The translations under genes and the position numbers were made by a program. Positions 45,534-56,417 of a stretch of 64,000 nucleotides of DNA are shown piece by piece (within the stretch, counting starts at the first letter, position 1; every line of letters begins with the position of its first letter). The DNA is from Zingiber officinale (Eukaryota; Streptophyta; Magnoliopsida; Zingiberales; Zingiberaceae). Under the pieces are notes generated by a model. It was not told where the DNA came from. It made no database searches and was given only the letters and a program-made list of their open reading frames with translations. The stretch covers positions 82,723,859 through 82,787,858 of the forward strand of contig NC_055999.1 in assembly GCF_018446385.1 (NCBI RefSeq). Direction: 5' to 3'.

Positions 45534-47346
45534 TTATGGGGTAGAGAAAATGCTCCTAGGAACCCAACACCTATTGGTGCTCCTTGGGTGCTCTAGGTAC
45601 TCACTAGGGATAACTTCCCTAGATACCTTCCTAGTGACCTTGTTGGGCTTCTTAGAAGCCTTGGTCACATTTTCTAGGTCAACCCTAGGGATAGCCTCCC
45701 TTGTGACCTTGTTAGTGACTTTCTTAGACTTCTTAGAAGTCTTAGTCACTTTGGTTGCAAAAATACTCTTAGGGATGACTTCCCTAGTATTTTTGACTTG
45801 CCCACTAGACCTAGGGTTTGTTCCATAACTATATGGAACCCTATGATAACTAAGCACATCCTTCTTAGCCTTTGGTTTGTATCCCAAACCTCTATGGCTA
45901 TTGGATGGCTTTGATTTTCCTAACCCTAAGTTATGCTCATTTTGCCTTAATAGGATATTTTCCATCCTTTTTAGGGTCTTTTCCATTTTATCAAGTCTTG
46001 ACCTCAAGACTTGATTTTCTATCATTAAATCCTTAGATTTTGGGTTTTCATTAAGTCCATGAGCATTTTGGTTTCTAGGCTTGTATCTAAAACCCTTAGA
46101 ATTATTGCCTAGATTTTTACCTACATTTCTAACCCTAAGAGTGGTAGTTTTAGCATGAAGAGCTACATGTTTTTCCTTAATGCTATCATGCTTCCTATGT
46201 TCATGGTAAATAGCATTGAAATGATATAAATTTGACCTAGCATGCTTTTTACCATAATGTAAAGGAGTAGGCTCAATAAAAGATACCTTCTTCTTTACCT
46301 TGGAGGCTCCCCCTTGACTGGTGCCTCCTTGAGCCTTGACCATCTTCTTCCCCTTGGGACATTGACTACGGTAATGTCCCTTTTGTTTGCACAAAAGCAC
46401 ACAATGTGCTCCTTGCTCTTCTTTGTTTCGGGATGGTCTCCTTGGGCTTCACCTTGCCCTTTTGTGCCACTTGGCCCTTCTTCTTGGCCAATTTAGGACA
46501 CTTGCTCTTGTAGTGCCCACTTTCCCTACACTCAAAACATATTATATGATTTTTATTATTAATTGAAATATTTATACCTTTGCTTGTAGGGGTGGCACTT
46601 GTTTTGGATGTAGAAGCTTCTCCATTTGATTTTTCTTGACTTGTGGAGGTAGAAGCTTCTTCCTCCTCTTCTTCTCTTGACCCGGATGTAGAAGCTTCTC
46701 CTTCTTCTTGATCCGGTGTCACCAAGGATTGCTCCCCCTCAATCCTAGAGGTGGAGGCTTCATCATCTTGAATATGAAACAAGGAGTATGCTCCCTCCTT
46801 GTTCCCTTCGTTGCATTCCCTTGAGGATGAAGCTTCTTGGATTTCCTCTTCTTCGGAGGTTGAGCATCTCTCAACCTCGGAGTCCTCCTCTTGGTCTTGC
46901 TCCAAAGAGTCACCCTCTTTAGATACTTCTTGATTCGGTACAGTGGAGGGGATCTCTTCATGAAGCTTGGCCAATTTGCTCCATAAATCCTTTGCATCTT
47001 CAAATTCTCCAATTTTGCAAAGGATGGTGCTTGGCAATAGATTGACCAAAAGCTTGGTCACTTTGTTATTGGCCTCGCACCTTTGGACTAGCTCCGGGCT
47101 CCATTTGCTTTTCTTTAGAACTTTGCCCTTGGAATTTGTTGGAGCTTCGAAGCCTTCCGTAAGAGCAAACCATTGCTCTATCTCCATCATAAGAAAGTTT
47201 TCGATTCTTGATTTCCAAGAATCGAAGCTCGTGGAGGTGTATGGTGGAGCCACCCTCGTGTCAAATCCAAGTCCATCTTGGAATTGCATCTTGAAGTTGA
47301 GCTTGTGAATTCTTTGACTTTGATGAATTTGCTTCAACTTCTTCAC
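45534..47346 (-). pseudogene. Copia-type Gag with tandem zinc knuckles (TR-GAG2), one frameshift
   Basis: The first frame (47346-46366) starts about 60 bp after the primer-binding site. It has the copia Gag N-terminus (PPYTSTSFDSWKSRIENFL). A long acidic/serine region with EASTS repeats follows, and then a canonical CCHC knuckle, CFECRESGHYKSKC. A frameshift at about 46385-46400 disrupts a second knuckle (LLCKQKGHYRSQC). It moves the rest into the frame 46400-45534. That part has a coiled coil (about LRSRLDKMEKTLKRMEN) and a basic tail with three REVIP/REAIP-type repeats. The product would be an RNA-packaging Gag. The close spacing to the PBS supports the start. Confidence 0.85.
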
Positions 47347-47408
47347 CCTCTAGCTTTTCTTGTTACGCTTGACCCTTCCGGCGATGATTCCGGTGAAGAG
47401 CAGCCTCG

Positions 47409-47421
47409 CTCTGATACCACT
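47409..47421 (-). other. Primer-binding site of TR-GAG2
   Basis: On the minus strand GTGGTATCAGAGC matches the initiator-Met-tRNA-type site, next to the end of the 5' LTR. Confidence 0.88.
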
Positions 47422-47861
47422 TGTTAGGACCAAAAGTAGCTAGAGGGGGGGGTGAATAGCTCGTCGCGTGCTCGTCGCTCGGTGTGGCTTGTTTCTTCAA
47501 GGATATGCAGCGGAAATTACAGAAACAATCACACACGCTAACAAAGTTGGTTTACTTGGTATCCACCTCACAAGAGGTGACTAATCCAAGGATCCACACC
47601 ACGCACACACCCTCCACTATGAATAACACTCCTTTATGGTAACTACCAAAGGCGGAGAAGCCCTACAACACTCTCAATACAAGAAGAAGAAAGGGAAATA
47701 CAAGTTAAGCAAAAGCTTACAAGATATGCAGTAAAAACCCTAACCCTAACTTCTTCCTCTTGCAATAGATCCGCCTTGACTTGGAAAGCCTCCAAGAACC
47801 TTCAAGAACTGGCGATCACGTGCTTGTAGAGAGCGTGGAGGAGCCGGAATGAGTCCGAGTA

Positions 47862-48110
47862 AAGAGGTAGGTGTAGCCGAGCCAAGACACGCCGTCGCTG
47901 ACGCTCGCCACGGTGCCGAGCGAGATTTCGGCGTTGAGCGAGTCGATGAGGCCGCCGATGAACTTGGACTCGATCCGGCGCTGCGTCAGAATGCGTCGAT
48001 CGATCCACGGATCGATCCGGCCGCTATCGTATGCGGACGACCGGCACGACCAAAGATCTGGAGCACGTCGAGGATGGACAGGTCGACAAACTTGCCCGCG
48101 GACGAATCGG
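47862..48110 (-). pseudogene. Ski2-like RNA helicase fragments captured in an LTR
   Basis: Two minus-strand pieces are collinear with helicases of the BRR2/ASCC3/Slh1 class. The first (48110-48020) reads GKFVDLSILDVLQIFGRAGRP and contains the complete helicase motif VI (QxxGRAGRP). The second (47995-47862) reads LTQRRIESKFIGGLIDSLNA and continues to GYTYLFTR, matching the segment that follows motif VI in this family. The two pieces are in different frames, and palindromic LTR sequence separates them where about 20-25 helicase residues would be. Codons are strongly G/C-ending, unlike the neighbours. No start, no other motifs: a fragment only. Source (plant or fungal) is undetermined. Confidence 0.68.
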
Positions 48111-48489
48111 ATCGATCCACCGATCGATCCACCGGATCGATCCACGGATCGATCCAACTTGGTTTTGCCCAAAACCAAGTCCCAAACCTCCCTAACCAAC
48201 ATCCGGTCAACCTTGACTGTTGGTACATCATGCCTCGTCCGGTCACTTTCTTGACCTGCTAGGACTCCCACCAGTGTCCGGTCAATCCTTTGACCCACTT
48301 GACTTTTACTGTACAAGTATCCGCCACCCATTGACCTACTTGACTTCCACCGATGTCCGGTCAACCTGACCCATCTCGACTTCCTTCCTGCCAAGTATCC
48401 AACAATCCTTTGACCTACTTGGACTTCCCAACACCAGATGTCCGATCATCCTTGATCCATCTGGATTTCCTTCCTTGCCTGGCTTCACT

Positions 48490-48755
48490 CACCAGGACTT
48501 TCACCTAGCTTCACTCACTAGGGTTTTCCATCTGCCTAGCTTCACTCACTAGGACTTTCCATCTGCCTAGCTTCACTCACTAGGACTTTCATCTGCCTAG
48601 CTTCACTCACTAGGACTTTCTATCTGCCTAGCTTCACTCACTAGGACTTTCCATCTGCCTAGCTTCACTCAGTCCTAGCTTCACTCACTAGGACTTTCCA
48701 TCTGCCTAGCTTCACTCACTAGGACTTTCTATCTGCCTAGCTTCACTCACTAGGA
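48490..48755. repeat. 31-bp tandem repeat in the TR-GAG2 5' LTR
   Basis: Eight or so units of CTAGCTTCACTCACTAGG plus ACTTTCCATCTGC. One internal unit is truncated (CTTCACTCAGTCCTAG near 48665). Confidence 0.9.
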
Positions 48756-48895
48756 CTTCCCAGTCAAGTATCCGGTCAACCTTGACCTACTTGACTCTTC
48801 TTCGATCAATATCTTATTGTCAAACATCTAAACCCAAACCAAGACTTAGCTTGGTTAACCAGGTCAACCTTGACCTGAGGGATGTTGCACCAACA

Positions 48896-49433
48896 CTAAG
48901 ATCAACTATGATTTTTCGGCTAATTAGATATCATGATGTACTACTAGGTGCCACTCATAATCATTATATAATTAAATAGTTAATTATGGATGACCAAGAT
49001 AAATTGGAAACCTATTGGGTTACACGCACTAATGAGTCTTTAAAAGACGTAAAATGAGTTAAAGAATAGGAATCTTAGATCAAGAAATAAATATTTGGTT
49101 AGACCATACATAAGATAAATATAGAAATATTTGTCATGATAAAAGTGTGGATGTGCTACATTTCTTATGATAGAGTTGAACCATATTTGGTTTAATCATG
49201 AATTAGTCATGAACCAACTTGGTTTTGTTATGAACCAAACCAAGGGGTTAATGTGCTAATTTTTGGTTAAGGGATAAGGGGTTAGATTTGGATTTTCTAA
49301 TCCAATTCATTAAAGAAGATTATATATAGATGTAATTGGGAGAGAATTAGATACAAGTTTTATTATTTGATTGATTGGGTTTTGGAAACCCCATCCTCCT
49401 CTCCCTCTCCTCTCTCTCCTGCCGCTAACAAGA
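48896..49433. repeat. Interspersed repeat hosting TR-GAG2, right part
   Basis: Continuation of the unclassified repeat at 40746-41616. It ends with a CT-rich tract (CCTCCTCTCCCTCTCC) and GCTAACAAGAGGATGC just before the gypsy RT relic. No frame supported. Confidence 0.4.
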
Positions 49434-52400
49434 GGATGCTCTCTCACGCATTAGGCTTAAACAGCGAGGGCAAGGTCTCCAGATGTTGTTTTAATTCCTC
49501 AAAAGCTTTGTTGCACTTGTCATCCCATTGAAACTTGGCAGCCCTTCTGAGTACCTTGAAGAAAGGGAGCGCCCGGTCTGCAGATCGGGATATGAACCTG
49601 GACAGCGCAGCTATTCTACCTACCAGCTTTTGTGCTTCCTTCAGATTCCTAGGCGCCTGCATGTCGCGAAGGACTTGAACCTTCTCCGGGTTGGCTTCGA
49701 TTCCTTGTTCAGTAACGAGATACCCCAATAATTTTTCAGCTCGAGCTCCAAATAGACACTTCAATGGATTTAATTTCAACCCATAATGCTGCAGTGTGCC
49801 ACAAGTTTCTTCTATATCAGAAATCAAATTTATTGCTAAGGTGAATTTGATGAGGATGTCATCAACGTAGACCTCTACGTTCTACCCTATATGTTCTCAA
49901 AAGATCTTATCCATCATCCATTGATAAGTAGCTCTTATGTTGTGTAGACCAAATGACATAACTATATAACAGCAAGTATCGTCGGTTGTGATGAAACTGA
50001 CCTTCTCCTGATCCTCCTGGGCGAGAGGGATCTGGTGGTATCCTTGATAAGCATCAAGGATATAGATCCTCTCTCAACCCGAGGTTGAATCCACCATCTG
50101 GTCGATCCTTGGTAGCGGGTAGTAGTCCTTAGGGCTAGCTCGGTTGAGGTCTCTGAAGTTGATGCAGGCTCTTCACTTATTATTAGGTTTGGATACTAGG
50201 ACTACATTAGAGAGTCTGGATGGAAATTGTACCTCTTTAACGTGTCCTGCTTTCAAGAGCTGTCCATTTTAGCTCGGATGATCTTATTTTATTTGGTCGA
50301 GAAGTTCCGCTTCTTCTGCTTGACCGACCGAGAATCAGGCAGGAGGTGTAGCTTGTGCTCAGCTATTTCAGGCTTGACTCCCGGTAACTCCTCGAGGGAC
50401 CAGACAAAGGCATCCCTATTGTGTGTCAAGCATTTAACCAAATCTGTCTTGATCTCAATCTACAGATTAGCTGATATGCGGGTGATGCTCTCCGGACGCT
50501 CTGGATAGAGCTGGACCTCCTCCCTGTTGGATCGTGAAAATCGATAGAGGGGGGGGGGGTGAATATCGATCGAAAACATTCGTAGAGTAAGCAGTGGAAA
50601 AGTAGAATCACAACGCTAACAATAATCGTTTTACTTGGTTCGGAGTCTTTGTCGACTCCTACTCCAAGGCCTGTACTCGTCGAGTGCTTTCGTTGGGCAA
50701 TCCACTAGCAATTTGAAAATGATATTACAAATGAAAGTACAGAAATACTTAGAAGTAAAATACCGACAACAATTAAGTAAAGAGAAAGCAACACGTTGTC
50801 GGAGAAGCTTCGCAGCGTCGCAGAAGCACAATGCAGTAGAGCAAGCATTGGAAGACGTTGTAGTGAATTGTATTTTTCTCCAGGGCTCACCCTCCTTATA
50901 TAGGAGGCTTCGGGCGCTTAGACTCTGACGTAGCCTAGCCAACCAGAGAGATCTACGTAGCAAAGCGACGAAGTGATATAATTTGTATTCCGGACGCTCG
51001 GACCCCTTCCGGGCGCTTGGACCCTATTTTTCAACAGCTTCAACTTCCTTCAAGAAAACGTTAGTCCGAAGCATAATGTAAATTATATTACTCTGCAAAA
51101 TAAAGTATTAGCACAGTTATAATAATCAAACAAAGTATTAATTAAATTTCATCTCACCGAGACCGGAATCTAGTCAAGATCTCAACTTAGAGTTCCGAAA
51201 TGGTTCTAAGTTGGATCAGCGCCTAAGTTTCCTTCCCGGGAGCGCATTCTCACAGTCACTTCCCTCCAGTGAATTACCTTAACTTACCTGCCAGACGTTC
51301 GGTCAGCCATTTGAGTCGTCTGGACTACATGCCAGCTATCTGGACAGCCCGTTGACCTAGCTGGACTTCGTGCTAGACATCCGGTCAGCCCGTCGACCTA
51401 TCTAAACTTTGTGCCAGCTATCCGGTCGGCCCGTCGACCTTGCTGGGCTTCGTGCCAAACATTTGGTCGGCTCGTCGACCTATCTGGACTTCGTGCTAGC
51501 TATCCGATCGGTCCGTCGACCTAACTGGGCTTCTCCTCCATACTTGGTCAAAGCGTTAGATCACAATGAAACTAACTTAACCTACTTTGTCATTCATCGA
51601 AACCTGAGTTAGATCGTTAGTGCTAACCACACAAACACTCCCAAGGGATGATTTCCTCTACTATAGGTAGAGGCTCTTCTTGGATGATATAGATTCCGCC
51701 ATCCTGGATTCTTTGACCCTTACGGGCCTCCACTTTCACCATGTCGATATAACACCTACGAGAGACCAGTTGCTCCCCTCTGACTTCCCCGACCTGGTCT
51801 CCCACAAGGAATTTAATCTTTTGATGGAAGGTGGAGACTACCGCCCGGAACTTGTGCAATGCCGGTCTTCCCAGGATGACGTTATAAGAGGATGGTGAAT
51901 CCACCACGATAAAAGTGCTTCTTCACATCCTTACTAGGGGGTCGCTACCCAGAGATATGGCTAGCTTGATTTGGCCCATTGTTCTTATCTCATTGCAGGT
52001 GAACCCGTACAATGAAGTGGCTACGGGCTAGAGCTCACTGGCCTCGATTTGCAAGCCGAATGCATTCTTGAATAGCACATTGATAGAACTTCAGGTATCA
52101 ACGAAAACCTTGGCCATGCGGTTGTTAGCTATGACAGCTTTGATTATTAGAGCATCATCATGTGGGAGCTCCAATCCCTCCAGGTCTTGCGACCCAAAAC
52201 TGATCATGGGCTCAGCAGCTTGTTCCCGGCTGCATCCTACAACATATATCTCTAAGCGACGTTCATGAGATTTCCGAGCCCTAGCGGAATCTCCATCTGT
52301 GGACCCTCCAGAGATCATACATCTCTCAGATGACTGCATTTGCCCTGTTCTCCTCCTCCAGGGATTCCCCTAGTTCCTTACCCCGACCTGGCTGCTAGCT

Positions 52401-53665
52401 TCCCTGACCTGTATTTTTGGGCAGGGATTTACCTGACTGACCTACTATAGTAGGCTGGCTAGCCAGCAACCTCTGAAGCTTGGGTGCGATCTCAGGTGGA
52501 GGCAGGTCCAGTTCAGTTGTGCGCTGAGAGTCACAGGCGAATTGGACGCAATCCCCGGTAGCATGGGTGTGAGACCTGTGGTAAGTGCAATAGCGGGGTC
52601 CCCACTGACCGAGTCTTGGGGCTTAGACAACTTCTACTCGCTGAGCTTTCCTGGAGTCTTGACCGAGCAGGAATCCTGGTCGGGCATCCTTAGAGCGGGG
52701 AAAAGGCTGAGCTGGAGATTGGGGCGACCTTTTCTTCAACTTGTTGGCAGGGGCAGGCGCCTTGTCTGCTTTGCGCCGAGCTACCTAGGCATCTTCTACG
52801 TTGATATAGTTGGCTGCCCTCCCCAGTATCTCATCAAAGTTCCATACTAGCTTCAAGATAAGAGCCCGAAAGAACTCCCCCTCCACCAGACCATGGGAGA
52901 AGGTGCTCATCAATATCTCTGAGGTAGTGGATAGGACATCCTGGGCTACCTGGTTGAAGCATTTGATATAGCTTCTCAAGGGCTTGGCAGACCCTTACTT
53001 GAGGGCAAAGAAATAATAGTCTGTCTTCTGATACTTCCTGCTACTAGTGAAATACCACAGGAAAATAGTTTTGAAGTCTTAGAAGCAGGTGATGAACCCG
53101 TTCGACAATCCATTGAACCATTTTGGTCCGAGCTAGACAGAGTGTTTAAGAACACTCGACACTTGATGACGTTGCTTTATTAGTGCAGCAGCGCAGTGTT
53201 CTAAAATTTTTGGAGGTGATCCTTCGGGTCCTTGCTACCATCATACTCTCCAATAGCTGGAGGCTTGTACCCCTTCGGTAGTTTTTCCTTGAGTACCCTT
53301 AGAGAGAAGGGAACTTGCTCCTCAGGCACATCTCTGAGGACCATGGCTTTCCCCTTCTTTGAATCTCTAGGCGGGGAGCTCTCAGCCATGGAGGCCTGTG
53401 GTTGCTCTTTCTTATTATAACAGTCTAGACCCTTGTTGTAAAAGTCCGGGCAGGGCTCTCGATAGAAGGCTTGAGGGAAATCCTCGGGCTGCTTTATTTT
53501 AGATCCTCTATCTGAGACACGGGTTGGGTCCTTGGAAACTGCGGGCATCTTGTGTAGGTGTGAAGCGATGGTATGTTTTCCAGAAGTCACCTGCCTCTTG
53601 GCCTCCTTGAACAATTCATATTCTCCTGTTGTCATGGTGACGTTGATTCTTCTGGTATCCTCCAT
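49434..53665 (-). pseudogene. Ty3-gypsy gag-protease-RT relic, minus strand, 3' truncated
   Basis: Read from the right, gag starts at 53665 (MEDTRRI) with the PFSLRVLKEKLPKGYK segment. It continues to a CX2H-type zinc motif near 52545-52590 (YCTYHRSHTHATGDC). Protease follows: the text around 52091 reads FVDT followed by a stop, so the DTG site is lost. Next comes a VILGRPALHKF segment (51643-51907). RT continues to the YVDD catalytic motif (49869-49858) and beyond it to about 49444. RNase H and integrase are absent because another repeat abuts. A solo LTR (50525-51637) splits protease from RT. Many stops; dead copy. Confidence 0.88.
50525..51637 (-). mobile_element. Solo LTR, family A, inserted in the gypsy relic
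   Basis: A 1113-bp LTR from TGTTGGATCG to CACACAAACA, flanked by the perfect 5-bp duplication CTCCC (50520-50524 and 51638-51642). It is the reverse complement of the TR-GAG1 LTR family, including the G run (about 50549), the CCTACTCCAAGGCC block and the tandem CGTCGACC-containing units (51290-51530). Confidence 0.9.
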
Positions 53666-53690
53666 CTTCACGCTCCAGAACAGGCAAAGG

Positions 53691-53714
53691 AAGTTCCCAC
53701 AGACGATGCCAAAT
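53691..53714 (-). other. Gypsy primer-binding-site region
   Basis: On the minus strand the sequence TTTGGCATCGTCTGTGGGAA follows the LTR terminus, as at 32300. This fixes the orientation and LTR boundary of the minus-strand gypsy element. Confidence 0.7.
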
Positions 53715-54545
53715 TGATCTTGTCCAGAATCTGAGTCAGACGGAGGCCAACTGAGGTCTCGTCGGTGTTGATGGAGAGTCAACCCAGATACACCTGGCGT
53801 ATGTGCACCAGAAAACAGACTCCCCACGTGGGACTGAAGGATGACGATGACCTAATCGGCGGTACTTAGGCTCTGCACACACTCAGACAGGCACATGGAA
53901 CGTTAGAGACCCGAATCCAAGAAAAAAGTCTCCGACGTAGGCCCTCCAACACTCAAGTCAGGTACTTTTTCCCCAGAAGAACAATATACGAAGGAAAAAG
54001 AAATGTAGGAGACGAGTACAAATGTGCGGTAGAGCGTACCTGTACCAAGGAGAGGACCTCCCTTTTTATATGACACTGCGTATCTCTAAACCTGACTACT
54101 GTCAGAAAATGTCAGGTGTTAGGGTCTGTCGAGTGATAGAGGACATGTGGCACCCTCTTATGGATTGAGAGAAGGTTCTATTCGCAGATGATAGCAGACC
54201 ACTGGAATATTCCTTGATATATGGTAGTTATTCCTTGACCGACGGTTACGATTCCCTAACATTGTTGTCACCTAGTGCCTTCTGTCCCACCCGGATTAAG
54301 TTACGGGCAATTCGGGCTTATCGTTAGGGTGTGGCCCTTGGCTCGAGTCTTGATGAGTGAAACGAGCTGTGACGAGGGTCTCATCTTTCATGCTTGGAGT
54401 ACTGAAGGGCCGACCGAGAATTATCTTTTTGAAAGTACCAGACTTGTCTATGCAAATCGGGTTGAGGAAACCATACCAGTAGAGGAAGGTCAGGCCTTAC
54501 TCCAGGCCGCATCTCATGTCTATGATCTGGGATCCTGATATGTCA
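53715..54545 (-). repeat. 5' LTR of the minus-strand gypsy relic (family G)
   Basis: It begins TGATCTTG next to the primer site and has a reversed TATA region CTTTTTATATGAC (about 54063). It resembles the window start and the fragment at 38986-39130. The outer edge is not certain; sequence to 54715 may still belong to it. Confidence 0.6.
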
Positions 54546-54715
54546 ATACCCGACTGGGAATTATGCGGTTGATGATGTCAGACGGTTTAACTCCATCTCC
54601 CTAACTTTTGACTGACACCCCCCCTTAATTTCTGACTGTCATGTTCCCTTTACTTCTGATTGTTTGGTTTTATCGGACTCCATCTTTATGCACTGTATCA
54701 GTTCGTATATGGTTC

Positions 54716-55053
54716 TGTTGGAAATGGGGAGAGTGGGGATGTGGGAACATGACCCTCGTTCCCCACTATTCATAATAGAAAAGTCCATTATTCCCTTAGT
54801 TTATTTCCCTATATAAAGGGGTGCGTCTAAGGATCATTGGGGGGGGGGGGGGGGGGGGGGTGGAGACGAGAGTAAGAGGAGAACATCTGAGGCGGTGGGA
54901 TTTGGTTCGTGGAATCATGGAGGACTTTCCGATCTTGTGATCGCTCTTCCGACAACGAGTTTCGCCATTTCTGATTGCGGATCTGCGGGAGATCGCTGTA
55001 AGTTTTTACCACTTTAATTTTATTCGTCTTTCATGCATTTAGAATTATCTACA
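54716..55053 (+). repeat. 5' LTR of the copia element
   Basis: It starts TGTTGGAAATGG and ends ATTATCTACA. TATATAA is at 54810-54816, followed by a 22-base G run (54839-54860) that is only 7 bases in the 3' LTR. Otherwise the two LTRs differ by few substitutions. Confidence 0.93.
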
Positions 55054-55066
55054 TTGGTATCAGAGC
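55054..55066 (+). other. Primer-binding site of the copia element
   Basis: TTGGTATCAGAGC is a perfect initiator-Met-tRNA-type site directly after the LTR. Confidence 0.93.
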
Positions 55067-56417
55067 TGTTATTTCTAAATGCATGATAAATCCCTAAAAC
55101 CTTGCGTTGAAATCGTGACCGAGTCATGACCGATGTGTTACAAGAAAAGCCAAGGCCGGTGACTCCGTGTCGCGACAAAGGCTTGCCGGCGACAACGTCT
55201 CAAAAGAGGGATGTAGTCAGCGACAAAGTCGCTCGTTGGTGGACACATTGTTGTTGCTTCGATGGAGTTTGTTGCTTGCTGCCAATACATGGCTAGATCG
55301 CATTCATGTCGCGATCTTCCCCAATGGCCGACACCATAGGCTTTGAGGGAACGGAGTTTGTCTCCAATGGTTGCCGACAATAAGTTCACAGAGAGACTTG
55401 CGACTGGGTTGCAGTTCGGTGATCGAGTCGTTTTGCCAATGTTAGCGCTGTTGCCCAGGATGGAAAATCGTGACGGTTTCGTGATTTTCACTAGAGCCAG
55501 CAAAGGTATTCTGGCTGGTCGACGATGCGTCAGTGTCCTACCGGCGACCGTGTCCGTCGCGGTTGCGTGGCATGTGCGGGGTGTGCAGCGTGCGAATGCG
55601 GGCAGCATACGGCGGAGAAAACGACGATGCGAAGAAATAATGAAGCACAGTAACATGAGAAAAAGTTTGATTTAAATAAATCAATTAAAAAAAACCGTGA
55701 GCAAAAATGTCGCATGCAATTAAATAAAAAAAAACGAAACTTTTTTGTTATGATTTTTTTCATGGAGAATTTTTTTTTTAAGCTTACGTATTTGGAAAAA
55801 AATATTTATATATAAATAATGCATGTTAGAATTAATTAAAATTATGATTATTGGTCTAATTTTAATTAATCAGGTGGATTTAAACTGGTTGGTCCAATTA
55901 GACCCGGTTTAGATTAAACCATTGGGTTTAATCAAACCAATTTGATCCAACCCCAAATCTTAATTAATTGGGTTTGGATCAAATATGATCAAATGACCAG
56001 ATTTGTTCTAATGGGTCAGATTTGATCAAAACAATTAGATTTGTTCTAATTGGTTAGACTTAAATCAATGGACATTAGTTTAATCAAACGGACCTGAGTT
56101 TGATCAATAAGTCTAAAATTGGTAGAAATGAACTTAGATCAAACAGTAACAGAACATAGGTACAAAAATCCCTGTCCAATTAGATTAGTTCTAATTAAGG
56201 ACAATGGACCGAACTTAGGATCTGGATCACTAATCAACCGATCCAATGGGTCTGACCAATTAGATTAGTTCTAATTGTCGACTTGAACTCCTGAAAATCG
56301 AGAAGATTTATTTTTCTTGATTTATTATGTTGGTACTATGCCTGTATAAATTGAAATAAGTCGATTTTGTACTGGTTAGTCGGTTTTGTACTGACTTATT
56401 TATTTTCAATTTTTCAG
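55067..56417. other. Long untranslated leader of the copia element
   Basis: About 1.35 kb before the first recognisable frame. It contains GC-richer text (55138-55620), then poly-A/T. After that come repeated words around CCAATTAGA and TTTGATC (55860-56290). No protein is supported. Confidence 0.6.

Larger units (their letters stand above)
41617..48895 (-). mobile_element. TR-GAG2: complete gag-only LTR retrotransposon
   Basis: A 7279-bp element on the minus strand with TGTTAG/CAACA ends and the perfect 5-bp target duplication CTAAG (41612-41616 and 48896-48900). The 5' LTR is at the right (47422-48895) and the 3' LTR at the left (41617-43122). The primer-binding site lies at 47409-47421 and the polypurine tract at 43123-43138. 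The interior encodes only Gag; I found no protease, integrase, RT or RNase H. The long Gag is only singly frameshifted, so the element is relatively young. Confidence 0.92.
47422..48895 (-). repeat. 5' LTR of TR-GAG2, promoter region replaced
   Basis: This 1474-bp LTR is nearly identical to the 3' LTR over its outer parts. Between about 47860 and 48113 it carries unrelated GC-rich sequence in place of the TATA-like site and several palindromes. Two palindrome groups remain (47997-48018 and 48108-48155). The tandem array (48490-48755) is present with slightly different unit sequence (CATCTGCC instead of CATCCGCC). Confidence 0.88.

Noticed and set aside
55138-55763. GC-richer frames in the copia leader
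   Set aside because: No start context, domain or conservation evidence; frames exist on both strands at similar length.
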